DNA from: Deinandra increscens subsp. villosa
Taxonomy: Eukaryota; Streptophyta; Magnoliopsida; Asterales; Asteraceae
Assembly: GCA_039602395.1 (NCBI GenBank)
Contig: JBCNJP010000023.1
Coordinates: 32,223,061-32,287,060, forward strand
Length of the DNA stretch: 64,000 bases
Reading direction: 5' to 3'
Under the pieces are notes generated by a model. It did no database searches. It had not been told where the DNA came from and saw only the letters and a list, made by a program, of their open reading frames with translations. The number at the start of each line of letters is the position of its first letter. The stretch's first letter is position 1. The position numbers were made by a program, and so were the translations under genes. Positions 8,646 through 20,289 of this stretch are shown here, piece by piece.

Positions 8646-9707
8646 CAATAACAGAGACAAATACAATACCACTATCAGCAACATGTCTCAAAATTGGGAT
8701 TTTTAGAAACTGTACATGCTCAAGATTTGATTAGAGCAATGAAACATGTTAGTGAGTAGATAGATCTGTGTGTATACCTTGCAAATAATGTCAACTGAGA
8801 TGAAGAAGAAGCCAAGATCGAGGCCCTGAACCCAACAAAAAACCTAGGAGCGGTTGAAATCGTCAATCAATTTTTGTTCTCATCATTTGTACCTATAATG
8901 TAGTTTAGAGCAATAATTTCCAGTAGCGCAGCAAAATTCGAACTCTAATAACCAAAAACTGAAATTATCCATACACAAAACAAAAACGACCTCAGATATG
9001 TAATTGAGATGAAAGAATGAGCCTAAATTAGGTCAAAATAAATAGGAAAATGTGCCTGTTCAAAGCAATATTAATGCTTTCGAGCAGCCAATTGTTAGAG
9101 GTGTTGAAGACCTGCCGATTGTAGCTATTAACAAAGATGTGACCTCCAATACACAAAATCTCATAGAAACATTACATTACACACAAAATCTAGTAGCAGT
9201 CCCAAAAACAGCATAGCACCACTTATTTGATTAAGATACAGATGGAAAGCATACAGTAAAAGACATGAACAAACCTGGAAGATGGATTTCCCATTACGCC
9301 ATGAGAGATACTGATCTGGATTTTGGTCGAATGAGAGATAAGAGAGAAAGAAGAACGGATTTGAAACATATCAGAAACGTATAGCGCTTACCCAAATCAA
9401 AGAAAGAAGAGGTTTAATCGCCGGTATCTTCAAGAAGTTTAATCGCCGGAGATATGTTTTCGTGGGAACCGAGAAGGAGGACGGGAGCGTGCTTCAGATC
9501 GAGATTTGGAGGCTGAAGGGGAAATGAGATGAAATGAGAAAAAAAATGTTTATATACCTAGGGTTTAAAACTGCTCGTGGATCTAAGATTTGAAGCTTTT
9601 GAAAGTTTTTTGCATTGAAGACTTGTACACTATGCTTCATGATTTGTACACGTCTTAAAATTAAGACCTACCACATTCTCTCTCCAATATCCATTATATA
9701 TAGTAAT

Positions 9708-9740
<33 letters not shown>
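8646..9740. other. Noncoding DNA ending in a TA microsatellite
   Basis: No supported coding region. There are weak gene-like patches (for example the purine-rich 9270-9540) without a usable frame. CGTCTTAAAATTAAGAC at 9651-9667 is matched in inverted orientation at about 51499-51515. A TA dinucleotide run occupies 9711-9740. Confidence 0.45.
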
Positions 9741-9744
<4 letters not shown>

Positions 9745-9963
9745 GTCCCTTATAGAATTTATCGCTTTATCAACTTGTTTTTCTTTAATCATGCGGTCCA
9801 TAAACGCCGTAAGCATATCAATTTTTTCAACCTGTGCTTTAAGCTTATCTTGAGGTGCTCAACCTCTTGATCCTTTTTCTCACGCAACCGCTTTTATTTT
9901 TGAGTTCCGCCATAAGCTTTTTGATCCGCTCTTTTGATCGCCCTTTTGGCGCACCCTGCCAAT
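9741..9963 (-). pseudogene. En/Spm Transposase_24-type gene, 3' end of last exon (cut by element B)
   Basis: Read on the minus strand from 9963, the sequence continues the exon interrupted at 49551. Tyr-Trp is followed by QGAPKGRSKERIKKLMAELK, then, after apparent one-base shifts, lysine/glutamate-rich coiled-coil sequence (RLREKKDQEVEHLK; VEKIDMLTAFMDRMIKEK). This matches the known C-terminal layout of plant Ptta/En/Spm proteins, where a Y-W/F-G-P-K-G-R-S motif leads into a coiled coil. At least two frameshifts make it nonfunctional. The 5-bp duplication CCAAT (minus-strand ATTGG) at 9959-9963 and 49551-49555 confirms that the two pieces were once joined. Confidence 0.75.
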
Positions 9964-10312
9964 TGAAAATACGTGAGCATCGGATCGTCTACTCGATCTA
10001 GCTAATCGGACATCGAAACGTAATTAACCGATTGTTTTATTGATCAACGAAGAACAATTACAATCAGTAAACACTTAGAAACAGACTCAGAGAAACACAC
10101 TCAGAAACACACACTTAACAGTAATCTCACACGCTCAGAACTAACAAATACAATGTCCAAACTCCTATTTATAGCAGTTGGCCGATCCATGTCCGAACCT
10201 CAGGTTCGGCCAGTCCGAACTCTAGGTTCGGACCACGTTCGGCCAGTGAACCTTAGGCATAAGCTTGAACATTGTTTGATACTTCACATGACGCACATAT
10301 CAGGTATCAACA
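9964..10312 (-). repeat. Element B 3' LTR
   Basis: 349 bp, from TGAAAATACGTGAGC to GGTATCAACA on the plus strand. The minus-strand TATA box CTATAAATA lies at about 10166-10174. It is surrounded by GGTTCGGA/TCCGAAC motifs, the signature also found in the B leader. Confidence 0.93.
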
Positions 10313-10440
10313 AACTCCCCCTCGTCGTGTGCAGTATCTCTTTAACATCATCAACTCTGTATCTTCAATCAAACTCCCCCTTAAATGTAGAATCCGTTCG
10401 TGTGGTGAAATGAATCTTCAAACAAACTCCTCCTCAACTC
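10313..10440 (-). promoter_or_regulatory. Element B polypurine tract and duplicates
   Basis: The complement of GGGGGAGTT abuts the LTR at 10313-10321. Similar tracts are at about 10373-10384 (AACTCCCCCTTA) and 10426-10434 (AACTCCTCC), another multiple-PPT arrangement. Confidence 0.75.
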
Positions 10441-11141
10441 GATCGTAGCTTGATCTTGAATACTTGATGACATCTGGTGTAACTGTGGTCTTTTATTAAC
10501 AACTGCAGAAGACTTGAAGTGAAGATATCTTGCACTTTAGCAATCCTGCATCAACAATTTAAATAATCTTGGTGCAAACGTCTCTTCGAGACTCCAAGAT
10601 AAGATTTTGAAAAATTGAATTTTGTATCACGTGTTGATCAGATAAAAAATATAGCAAAAACAAAATGTTTTTGGCTTTTAGAAAGTTTGTATCTAAACAA
10701 ACCTAAAATCTTTTTGATTTTTCAAAGTTTATGCTAAAACACACCGAAAATCTTTTTGTACTTTTCTGGATATGAAATAAAATTGCAATACAGAATCAGA
10801 CACTATTTTTTGTATGAAAAAGATCACTATATGGGATCATATTGGACGTAATGCACTGAACTACACTTCAATTTCAACTAGTTAAAGCTCACAAGTCATG
10901 CTGATTGCCGGTATAATTTGTCCAACTTAAACTCAGGCAGAATCATAATCATAACATCTGGATATGTTAAGGTATTGATTAGATTTGCTTTGACCAGTGT
11001 ATCCCACACTATCAGACATAATCAGACATTTTCTGTGTTTCTTTCTTTTTCCTTTTGTGTGATAGCACATGTGAATTTTCACAATGCATAATGTTTTTCA
11101 TGATATAGTCAACTGTGTTCCATGCAAAAAGAAATAAGAAT

Positions 11142-11380
11142 GTTAAATCATCTACCTTAAGGCGATCTTTTGATACGCAGATAAGGCCTCGGATTTAACA
11201 AAATAAGAAACATAAAACAAGTTGAAATTGTATAATTCAACAACAATCAGGTCGGTACTCCCGTACACGCAGAGAAAGTCCGATGAGTTATACGAAACAC
11301 CAAAGAAAATAAAGCAGAACGTCAAACGAACAATGATCAGGTCGATCTTTCGATACGCAGAGAAAGTCCGATCGTTTGAC
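11142..11380 (-). other. Triple structured stem-loop array (element B)
   Basis: On the minus strand hairpin 1 is 11380-11321 (GTCAAACGA/TCGTTTGAC, loop GAAA). Hairpin 2 is 11293-11230 (GTATAACTCA with TGAATTATAC, one mismatch, loop GGGA). Hairpin 3 is 11199-11142 (GTTAAATC/GATTTAAC, loop AAAA). Order and spacing match element A. Confidence 0.78.
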
Positions 11381-12035
11381 AAGAAAATCAAACAAGTTTA
11401 AATCTTTGCAAAATGAACACATGTATACACAGTGACTTCTCATTACTATTTCACACTTATTTTTCTTTTTGAGTCATGAAGTATGCATCAAGATGTTATC
11501 CACATGGTCAAGCATTAGTATTTAGTGTTTATCACAACTGAATACTTTCTGATTTGCCGAGCCTACCAAACATATCAAACAATAATCTTATGGCCCTCTC
11601 ATCTACTCTATCCATGAGTCAGATACGTAAGCCAATGTACCATCATTTCCCAATGATCAATTTCACAATTTTATATTTTGCATGTATTCACCTTCCTTCT
11701 TTATATATTTTGCATGTATTCACCTTCCTTCTTTATATATTTTGCATTTATTCACCTTCTCCCCATAACATGCTTTTTCTCAATTACTCCCCCTTACTTA
11801 CACTTACAATTCTCTCCCTTAAAATGAAAACTCTATTTTTGGATTTTTGAGAAAAACTTGTAAGTAAAGAAAAAATGATCAATCAACACGGATATTTTGT
11901 AGTTTTAGCATTCAGAAAATATGCAGATTTAGAAAATGTGATCATGAAATTTAAATTATGCAAAATACTCCTCCATCAACAACTTTGCAATCGTCGATAG
12001 GTTTTCTAGAAGTACCTGCACACTGGTCAAACTGA

Positions 12036-15000
12036 TTAGTTCATAAATGACCCGAAGCGGATCGCTTCTGGTCGACCAGTATCCTTGTTTTGTTTAGAAA
12101 CCATCACAGGTTTCCATTGTTGTTGTTTTGGTAATTCAGCTTTTGATGAAATTATCACTGGTGACTGTGACGATGAACCTACACTTTGAACCTTTGAGAA
12201 CATTGGAACAAAACGTTTTTGTTTATGAAAGAATGTAGGTTCAACTTCATCAAAAACTCTACATTGTTCATCAAAGAACATTTGTTTGGCAGGTTTACCA
12301 AACACTGGTTTCTTGTGAAACCATTGAGATGTAACAGTAGGCAGTGGACAATCCTTCGCCATATGTCCTGTTCGACGGCAATTATAACATATTCGTTTCG
12401 ATTTTTCCCACTTTTGATGTACCTGCGAAGAGTTACACACATGTACATCTCGAACATGATCAGAGAAAGAATCATATACCTGATGCCTATGATCATGAAC
12501 CCATTTGGATGTTGGGCTTCGAGATTGAGAACCATCAGAAGAAACTTTATCTTTCACAAATACTTCAGAAATCTTCTGAGCATTAACACAATGAAGGGGA
12601 AATTCTTTATTAGAGAAAAGCTGATCAGAACCTTTGAGTTTGTAGAATCTCTCAGGTTGAACCTTATCTGCTTTGAAAACCTCGTTCTTCACTTGCTTTA
12701 GCTTCAATTTGTTTAAATCTTGAGAATATGATTCTGGAACCTTCTCATCTATTACCTCTTTTGCTTTAAATCCCAGACCTACATGCTTTCCAACAACTTT
12801 CTCCTCAGATGTAAGATGCCCATTCTTTGCTAACCGAGAAAATTCAGCTTTCACTTCAGTCACATTCTTCTGATCATAGAAGATCTTCTCATTAAAGTCA
12901 GGTTGTGACTTAATCTTGTCACTTGAAGTAGCTAACTTCTCATTATCAGCAGAAGATGAACTAGATACAAATTTTGGAGCTGAAAGAACCTCAGATTTCT
13001 TCTCCTTCTGCTTCTTACCCTTCTTGTTCTTCTCTTTCTTCACAACTTTTTCTTCCTCAGTAGTAGATGATGAGGGTTTTGAAAAATTAAATTCAGGAAC
13101 TTGCTCTTTCACTTCTTTGAAAGCTTCTTTGATTTGAGCAGGAGGTGATGCAGTTTTATCAAACATTTTCTCAAAATTTACATTTTTAGCTAAAAAGCTT
13201 GTGAAAACTTGAGAATTTGAAACATTGTTGAGCAATCTGTTAGCATCAAGAACTTGAATTTTGAGATCAGAAATTTGCTATTGAGCCTCAGCAAATTTCT
13301 TCTCTTTAGCTATCAATCGCTTCGCAACTTTGTGGGTTTCAAACTTTTGCATGAGAAGATTATCTAATCCTTCAAACAATTCTTTCTTTAATATATCTTC
13401 ATTTCGTTTTTGAATCTCCATATTTGCAGTTTGAACCTTATTAACACTCATTAACTCCCGCTTTTCATCTAACAACTTCTCCATATCAACTTGATAAACT
13501 TCAATCTTAGCAGCTAAAACTTCAACATTCTTTGTAAGCAGATCAAGTTTAATTTTGCACTTGTCAAACAAATTCTGAAAATCAGTATCAGTATCTTCTG
13601 CTTCATCCTCCCATCTCTTAACTTCTTTCACCAACTCATCCTTTTCTTCACATAACCGTGCTTTTGCAGATTTGACATCCATTTTGTCTCGTTTAGAAAT
13701 CTCTAAAACTTCATTCAGCATTTTGATCTCATTAGTCAAACATTCGTTCTTCATAACCAATTCCTTTTCATGTTCTTTAGAAACATGCAACTCTGAATTA
13801 ACCAAAGTGAAGTCCTCAGAAAGCTTTTGAATTTTATGCAACGATAAATTATTTTCTTTCAACAAACTTTCCAAATTTTCAGCAGATGCATAAGAACTTG
13901 GTGTTGAATCAGTATCTGAACTAGTATCTGAATAAGAATCATCTGACTGAACATGAGTAACAATCAAAGCTGATGAATCATATCCAAACCGTTGATTCCA
14001 ATCAAAAACACCATCATGTTGAGCTGTTAAAGCTATTGGCTTGTCTGAGTTACTAGGAGATAGTGAAGTAACACCAGGCTTAGATGATAAAGGAAAACCA
14101 GATTTCTGTTGACATTCTTTGGCAAAATGTCCAAGCTTTGAACATTTATAACATTTCAACTTTGACTTGTCAAAACCTAATTTCTCACTAAAATCAGAAG
14201 TAGATTTCCCATGCTTCTTGAAAAATCTTTTAGATCTGTAACTCAGCATATCATATTGCCAAGAGAGATCTAATTTAGGTGATTGATCATCATCAAGAGC
14301 ATCAAGATCATCTCTTGTCAATTGTGCATCAGCAACATTCTTAATGATCAAACCAAACGATGATGAAATTAAAGCAACAATCATTTTGGCACAATCATCC
14401 ATTGATTCAGCAGAAAAAGCATTTTGATTTGAAAAAGTTGGAATTGCAAAACTACAACCCCGTGATGAATTGTTATCAGAATTACCTGATGTTCCAGCCA
14501 TAAAAGCAATATTTGGTGCAGAACTCAAAATTGGTTTAGATTTAGCATTCATACTTGCCGTATTCTCACCATGATATAATTCAGGATTCTGTAAAGTAGC
14601 AGTTGACTTATTGGAATTTAACATTACCATCTCTCGAGCATGAAGTTTACCAGTAAGCTCGTGGAATGTTAATGTAGAGTAATCTTTATCATGTGTGAGT
14701 AGCAGAACATAGTTTTCCCATTTTTCAGGCAAAGCCTCCATAATATTTTCCTTCAAATCAGCATCAGTTTTCTCAATACCAACAACCTTCAACTCACTGA
14801 TTAGATGTGAAAACCGAGAAAACAAAGCAGTAATGTTCTCATTGTCATAAAATTGAAAATTATCAAACTCTTTATTAAACACTTTCTTCCAACTCTTTTT
14901 GTAATCGTCATTACCTTCACATCTAGCTGATAGAGCATCCCACAATTGTTTTAACTTCTTGCATGTGCTAAATTGATGTAACAACTCAGTGGGTAATGCC

Positions 15001-15299
15001 ATTGTAAGATAACCAAAAGCTTTTTGTTCTAACTCATATGATTTCCTTTCAGCATTGTCAAAGGTATGAACTTCTTTAAAATCTCCCGCATCAATCGGAT
15101 GTTTATAAAGTTTCTTGATCGGAATCCACAAATCGATATCATTCGTACTTATATAAGCCGAAAATCGTTGCTTCTAATTGTGATAATCTTCCAATTTCAA
15201 CAACTTTGGAACTTTCTAACTTGTTCCGATTTCATTATTAAAATTTAACATAGTTTACATTGCACTCTGCATCGTGGAAAATGCATGAAATTCCGACAT
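12036..15299 (-). pseudogene. Element B Gag-like ORF with several stops
   Basis: The start ATG at 15299-15297 aligns codon for codon with the A Gag. In-frame stops interrupt it at codon 15 (TAA, 15257-15255), codon 28 (TAG, 15218-15216), codon 42 (TAG, 15176-15174) and near the middle (TAG, 13280-13278). Where A can be compared, these codons are CAA, CAG and TGG, so each is a single transition. The longest open pieces are 15131-13278 and 13235-12036. Knuckle 1 (CYKCSKLGHFAKEC) is at 14153-14112 and knuckle 2 (CYNCRRTGHMAKDC) at 12389-12348. A coiled coil lies between them, and the protein ends DTGRPEAIRFGSFMN. Apart from the stops it is well preserved. Confidence 0.85.
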
Positions 15300-15321
15300 C
15301 CTTAAAAATTTAAATTCTGAT

Positions 15322-15597
15322 TGGCCGAACTCTCTCCGAACTTAACACTGTGCTCCGAACTTCCACCAAACTCTGTCCAAACCTAAATCAAAAGACCGAA
15401 CTTTCACCGAGCTTGGTCCGAACCTAAAAAGCTCCGAACGTCCTTCGAACGAACTCCGAACTATCATCGAAACAGACCAAACTCCGAACGCTGACCGATC
15501 TAGGACAAAACTCTCTCCGAAGACTCACCGAACGACGTCAGAACTTGAAGTTCGAGGCGGTTACTCCGAACCTGAACAGTGAACTCCGAACTTCGAC
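15322..15597 (-). repeat. Element B leader array of TCCGAAC motifs
   Basis: More than a dozen irregularly spaced copies of (T)CCGAAC or near variants (plus-strand sense) fill the leader between primer site and gag. The same heptamer, with its complement GTTCGGA, is repeated in the U3 part of the B LTR. Confidence 0.75.
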
Positions 15598-15807
15598 ATA
15601 ATTTTTCAAAAATGCGCGAAATTTGACTGATTTTGACGAAACTTGTAACTGAGGATCGAGAAAAATGATAAGGAATGATTTAGAAACAATTTTGACACCA
15701 AATACTCGATAAAATCAATGAAAAACACACAAACAAACTCGAAAAACACCAAAAACGGTTCAAAGATCCAGAAATAGCAACCACAGATCAGTAGAATGAA
15801 CTAGAAA

Positions 15808-15819
15808 GCTCTGATACCA
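15808..15819 (-). promoter_or_regulatory. Element B primer-binding site
   Basis: The plus-strand GCTCTGATACCA is the complement of TGGTATCAGAGC, two bases from the LTR boundary at 15822. The primer is initiator tRNA-Met. Confidence 0.88.
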
Positions 15820-15821
15820 CT

Positions 15822-15968
15822 TGAAAATGTGTGAGGATCGGATTGTCTACTCGATCTAGCTAATCGGACATCGCAACGTAATTAACCGATTATTTTATTG
15901 ATCAACGAAGAACAATTACAATCAGTAAACACTTAGAAACAGACTCAGAGAAACGCACTCAGAAACAC
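15822..15968 (-). repeat. Element B 5' LTR, inner part (split by element C)
   Basis: 147 bp from TGAAAATGTG to ...AGAAACAC. It continues at 49349 after element C. AACAC (15964-15968) is the left target duplication of C. Confidence 0.92.
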
Positions 15969-16324
15969 TGTTAGAGCATGTTTTGATGTCTAGTACTAGG
16001 TCTAGGTGATTTGTCTTTGTATTTGATAGTTTTGTATAAACTGGTCTCAGCATACCAGTGGTGGACCAGATGGTACGCCCGGACCATCTGGTACGTTGGT
16101 TATTTGGTACGCTGGCCAGGTTTAGTATAAATAGTTAAGTTCGAATAGAGAGAGTTTAGTTGTGAGAGTTGTGAGTGCTTAACTGCGTCTTTTCAAGTGT
16201 GTTCTCTCTGTAATCTCTCTCTTGTAAACGATCTTGTGATCTATTGAAGATTCGTTTATTTACCTCATTGTGTACCGAATCCGATTACAGTCATGCATTA
16301 GCAAGATCATATACGTGTTTTACA
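15969..16324 (+). repeat. Element C 5' LTR
   Basis: 356 bp, TGTTAGAGCATG to GTTTTACA. The TATA box TATAAATAG is at 16136-16144, preceded by GGTACGCCCGGACC, GGTACGTTGG and GGTACGCTGG motifs. Confidence 0.93.
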
Positions 16325-16326
16325 AG

Positions 16327-16338
16327 TGGTATCAAAGC
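16327..16338 (+). promoter_or_regulatory. Element C primer-binding site (one mismatch)
   Basis: TGGTATCAAAGC differs at one base from the usual TGGTATCAGAGC complement of initiator tRNA-Met. The change is a G-to-A transition. Confidence 0.85.
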
Positions 16339-16539
16339 AGGTTTGCTCATTTGCTGTGATTTACAATCGGTTTTAGGTTTCTAGAGAGAGAAACAACTTT
16401 TTGGTAAGAATCTCATCAATTCTCTTCAGTTTCACGTTCATATGATACAAATTTTACGTTCAAAATGTGCCTGGAGTACTTTCGTTGAGTTCTACATCGA
16501 TTTCTAGTCTGAAAAACCAAAAATAGTGAAAATCAGTCG

Positions 16540-16830
16540 CGTTTTAATTGGTACGCAGTGGGTTCGCAAAGCAATCTCTAAACAGATTCTGGTCCGTACC
16601 ATTTGGTCCGGAAGACAATCTTCATATTCTGGTCCGTGACGGTTATTATTTGGTCCGCGTCAGTTATCGCCATACCATTTGGTCCGTGTCAAAATTTGGT
16701 ACGGGTGATAAGTGGTCCGCAGTTGGTACGCCTGTGTAATTTTGGTCTGTATTTGGTACGTGAAGAGATTTGGTCCGCTGGGTTGAAATTTGGTCCGGAG
16801 ATCGCTAATTTGGTCCGCCAGATCAGTTTT
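16540..16830 (+). repeat. Element C leader array of TTTGGTCCG/GGTACGC motifs
   Basis: About fifteen copies of TGGTCCG or TGGTACG with short variable spacers occur before the gag start, echoing the LTR motif. Confidence 0.75.
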
Positions 16831-16843
16831 TGAGCATATAATC

Positions 16844-19800
16844 ATGGATCTGTTCCAGGCCATCGCAGCAATGTCTACAACCGTGTAAGCTTTACTGAAT
16901 TACGATAACGAGATAGGAACTACAAACAAAGTTCCTAAATTGATGAAATTTGAAGATTTCCATAATTGTAAAACTCGTTATGAATCGTATATCGGTGTGA
17001 TGGATGTTACAGTATGGACTCCAATGTTGGATGGTTATCAAGTCCCAAAGTTTACAACTGGTGAATTTGCTAGTCAAGTAAAGCCATATAACAAGATGAA
17101 TGATGCTGAGAAAGAATCTTTCAAATTGGAAAAGAAAGCCTATTCAAACTAATCAACGGCCTTACCAAAAGATATCTTGCATCAGTTTAAAATGCATACA
17201 ACATCAAAAGCGTTATGGGATGCATTGTGTCACAGATGTGAAGGCAATGCTCAATACAAGAAAAGTAAGAAAAAGGTGTTGTTGAAGGAATTTGATAATT
17301 TCTGTCATGTTCCAAATGAAACCATAAATGATCTCATTTCAAGACTATCACATTTGGTAAGCGAACTTGACATAGTTGGGGTGAGTAAAAAAGCAGGTGA
17401 ATTGAAGGAAAAGCTATTAGATGCTCTACCTGCATCATGGGAAGGATATATTTTGTTGTTGACACATGATAAGGGATTTGATGATATTACCTATGATGAT
17501 TAACAAGAAACTTGCTAGCTCTAGAATTAGATATGAAGCGAGTTAAAACTCTACCAGCTCAAGTTCAGAATCCCGATGTGTATTTTGGTGAGAATGCTTC
17601 AACTATGCATGCAAAAGGAAAAGCTACCTCAAATCCACCGACTACTGCGTTTTATGTGGAAAATACTTCAGGTGGACATGTAAATATTTCTCGAGGTTCT
17701 TCAAGTGAAAGTTACCCTAACAAAGCTGCGGTGACATATCCAGTTTACTCAAAACAATCATCTTCTACTCCAACATCAAATCAGAGTGCATTTTTAGCTA
17801 AGACCACAATTGATTTTATGGCAGTATTTTCAGCAATGGTCTCTTCATATGATGGGGTGGTAGCAGGAAAATTGACTAGTGCTGAGTTAATAGATGAAGA
17901 TTATGAATAAATCAACCCTGATGAGTTAGAACTGATGGATATCAACTGGTCGATGGCGATGCTTGTCAGAAGAGGCAAAATGTTTATGCAAAGAACAGGC
18001 CGTAAAGATCTCAACCCTGAAGGCAAACTTGGATTTGATAAATATGAGGTTCAGTGCTATAATTTTCAAAATTATGGTCACTTTGCTAAAGAGTGCAACA
18101 AAGCTAAGAAACAAGAAACTTCAAAGTTATACCAAAAGTATGCTGCTCAAAGTAACAAAGCATCAGGAAGTAATTCTAGCCCATCCAGTTCAAATGCAAA
18201 TGCTAGTGGGTCAAACTCATAATCTAAAGCTTTGGTCTCACAAACTGGTGAAGGTTATGACTGGGCTACGGATTTCCCTGATGAATCTGCATTTTTGTGT
18301 ACTGAAGAAAGAAATGTCTCAGTTGAGGATGATCCTGATCTTCCTGGAGAAGATTTCTTTGCTGAAGGCCAATAAGGTTTTATGGCCGACATTCAGGTTG
18401 ATTCTAAAATCTGTGAACTTTGTTTGACATCTGCTAACAAACTGAAAGAACTTTCTGATGAGAAAGTTATGTACTATGATAAGTACATGTTTGTAGAGGA
18501 AAACACTAAAATCTACAAAAAAAAGGTGGGAGGCTGTTAAGGCTGAATTGAAAAGTGAACATGCTATCACTTTGAACACCAAAATTGAATTAAATAAGAA
18601 AACTGAAGATCACATCTTTTGTGAAAAGAAACTTGCTGAAGCAAATGCTAAGATTTCTGATCTAAACATTGAAATTTTGGATCTTCAAAGACAACTTGAG
18701 AATTTCAAAAATTCAACTTTCTTTGCAAGTTTTCTTTGCATAGATGAAACTCTGAAAGAGGTGTTCAAAGATTCAAAGTGAAATTCAGTTCCACCACCAA
18801 TAGTCCATGGTTTGTCACCAACTAATATTGAGAACAAACCATCCATTGTGTTTGACTATTCTAAGTTCACTGAGAACTTGGTTGGTACTTCAGACAAACA
18901 CAAAGGAACTTACAAAAAAGAAACCTGCCAAACATGTGGCTAAGACAAACCCTGAGGCTCCAAAATAGAATGAATAAAGTGATTTTGTGAATGACAAAAC
19001 TGTTACTGAACCTAAACCAACTGGTTCTGTGAAATTGACACCTTTGGAGCAAGCACAAAAGATAAAGGAAACTGAAAAAACAGTGAAAACTTTTGAAAAA
19101 GACAATTTTGCAAAAGGCCCAGATCTTTTTTTATGAAAAAGACAAAGTAACAGTTAGCAACACAACCACACCTGATATCAATACAATACCAGCTGCTCCT
19201 CCAAAGTCTGCCAAGTTTAGTGGTATTGGTTTTGGATCACAATTTGAAAAATCTAAGATCAATCAAAAGAAATCTCAGGTAGTTCAGAAAATTGATAAGA
19301 AATTGAAAGGAAAAATGGAAATTGGTGAATCCTCGTCTTAGAAGGTGAAATTTTATTGTCTAAAAGGGAATGGTGCCATTTTCTCTGATGAGAAATTTCC
19401 ATTATGCCGTGTTGATCCAAAAAAGGTTGATAGAGTGTTTTATGCTGAGTGTGAAGACAAAAGTGAGTCTGATCATGAAATTGGGCAGAATAGTTCGTTA
19501 TTAAAATTAAGATCCAGCCCAGATGATCAGGTTGCTCACAAAACACACACTCTAAGTTGTCAGCAATCTAAAACAAAGCCAAAAAGTTCAAAATATACGC
19601 CTAAGATAGTTTGTTTCCAATAAAAGCTAATGATTTTGATTATGAATCTTATGGGTTTTGTGAGGATTACAACTTTTATGATGATTTTGGTCACTTTGAG
19701 AAACCTAAGACAAAAAGGGTCAAACCAAAAAGAAATGCTGATCGGAGTGGAGTTGATGAGTTCGGTTTTTACAACGAATTTGGGTACATTACCCCTTTGC

Positions 19801-20272
19801 TTAAACCTCTCCCAAAGCACAAATCTCAAATATTTCATGCTAGGGCACCAAGGAGAGGCATTAAGCAAATGTCGGATGATAATGTTTTCCTGATTCTGGA
19901 AATGAGTTTCCTAGAGTGTTTATTGATCGGAGAAGATGTTATCATTATTATCTGCAAGGTCATCTAAGAAATAGATGTCCTGTTCTGGCAAAGAAACGAG
20001 CTTCCGCTATTCATAACGATAATTTTGATTCGGTTTCTAAGCCAAATGAGATGGATGGAAGAGTAGTCACAAAACAGTTTTTTAAAAGAGAAAATTTTTT
20101 CGAAACTAAAAATTCATTTGGAAGTTTATCTTTAAGTGATTCTCCTACTGATTCATCCATCCCAACAACAAGGCAAAAGTGGCTGCCTAAATTGACCTCA
20201 AAAGCCACTAAGGATTTTTCTGAAGACACCGGTCAACCCAAAGCTGAATGCTTGGGTCCAGATGCTCACTAA
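16844..20272 (+). pseudogene. Element C Gag (degenerate)
   Basis: The ATG at 16844 begins a Gag homologous to that of A, with stops at codon 15 (TAA, 16886-16888) and after KKAYSN (TAA at 17150). A one-base loss near 17500 shifts the frame. Further TAA codons follow at about 17908, 18220 and 18373, mostly where glutamine would fit. Open pieces are 16940-17152, 17177-17503, 17512-17910 and 17935-18222. The first zinc knuckle is damaged: CYNFQNYGHFAKEC has Phe in place of the second Cys. A coiled-coil piece (18548-18781) and lysine-rich parts follow. The C terminus (19916-20272) has a second knuckle-like stretch (CYHYYLQGHLRNRC) and ends DTGQPKAECLG, cognate to the DTGRPEAIRFG tail of A and B. 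Confidence 0.8.
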
Positions 20273-20289
20273 TTATTTGATGATATGTG

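Noticed and set aside
10153..10413. 86-codon frame and its relative at 49328-49744
   Set aside because: Translations of the element B LTR and its flank on the non-coding strand.
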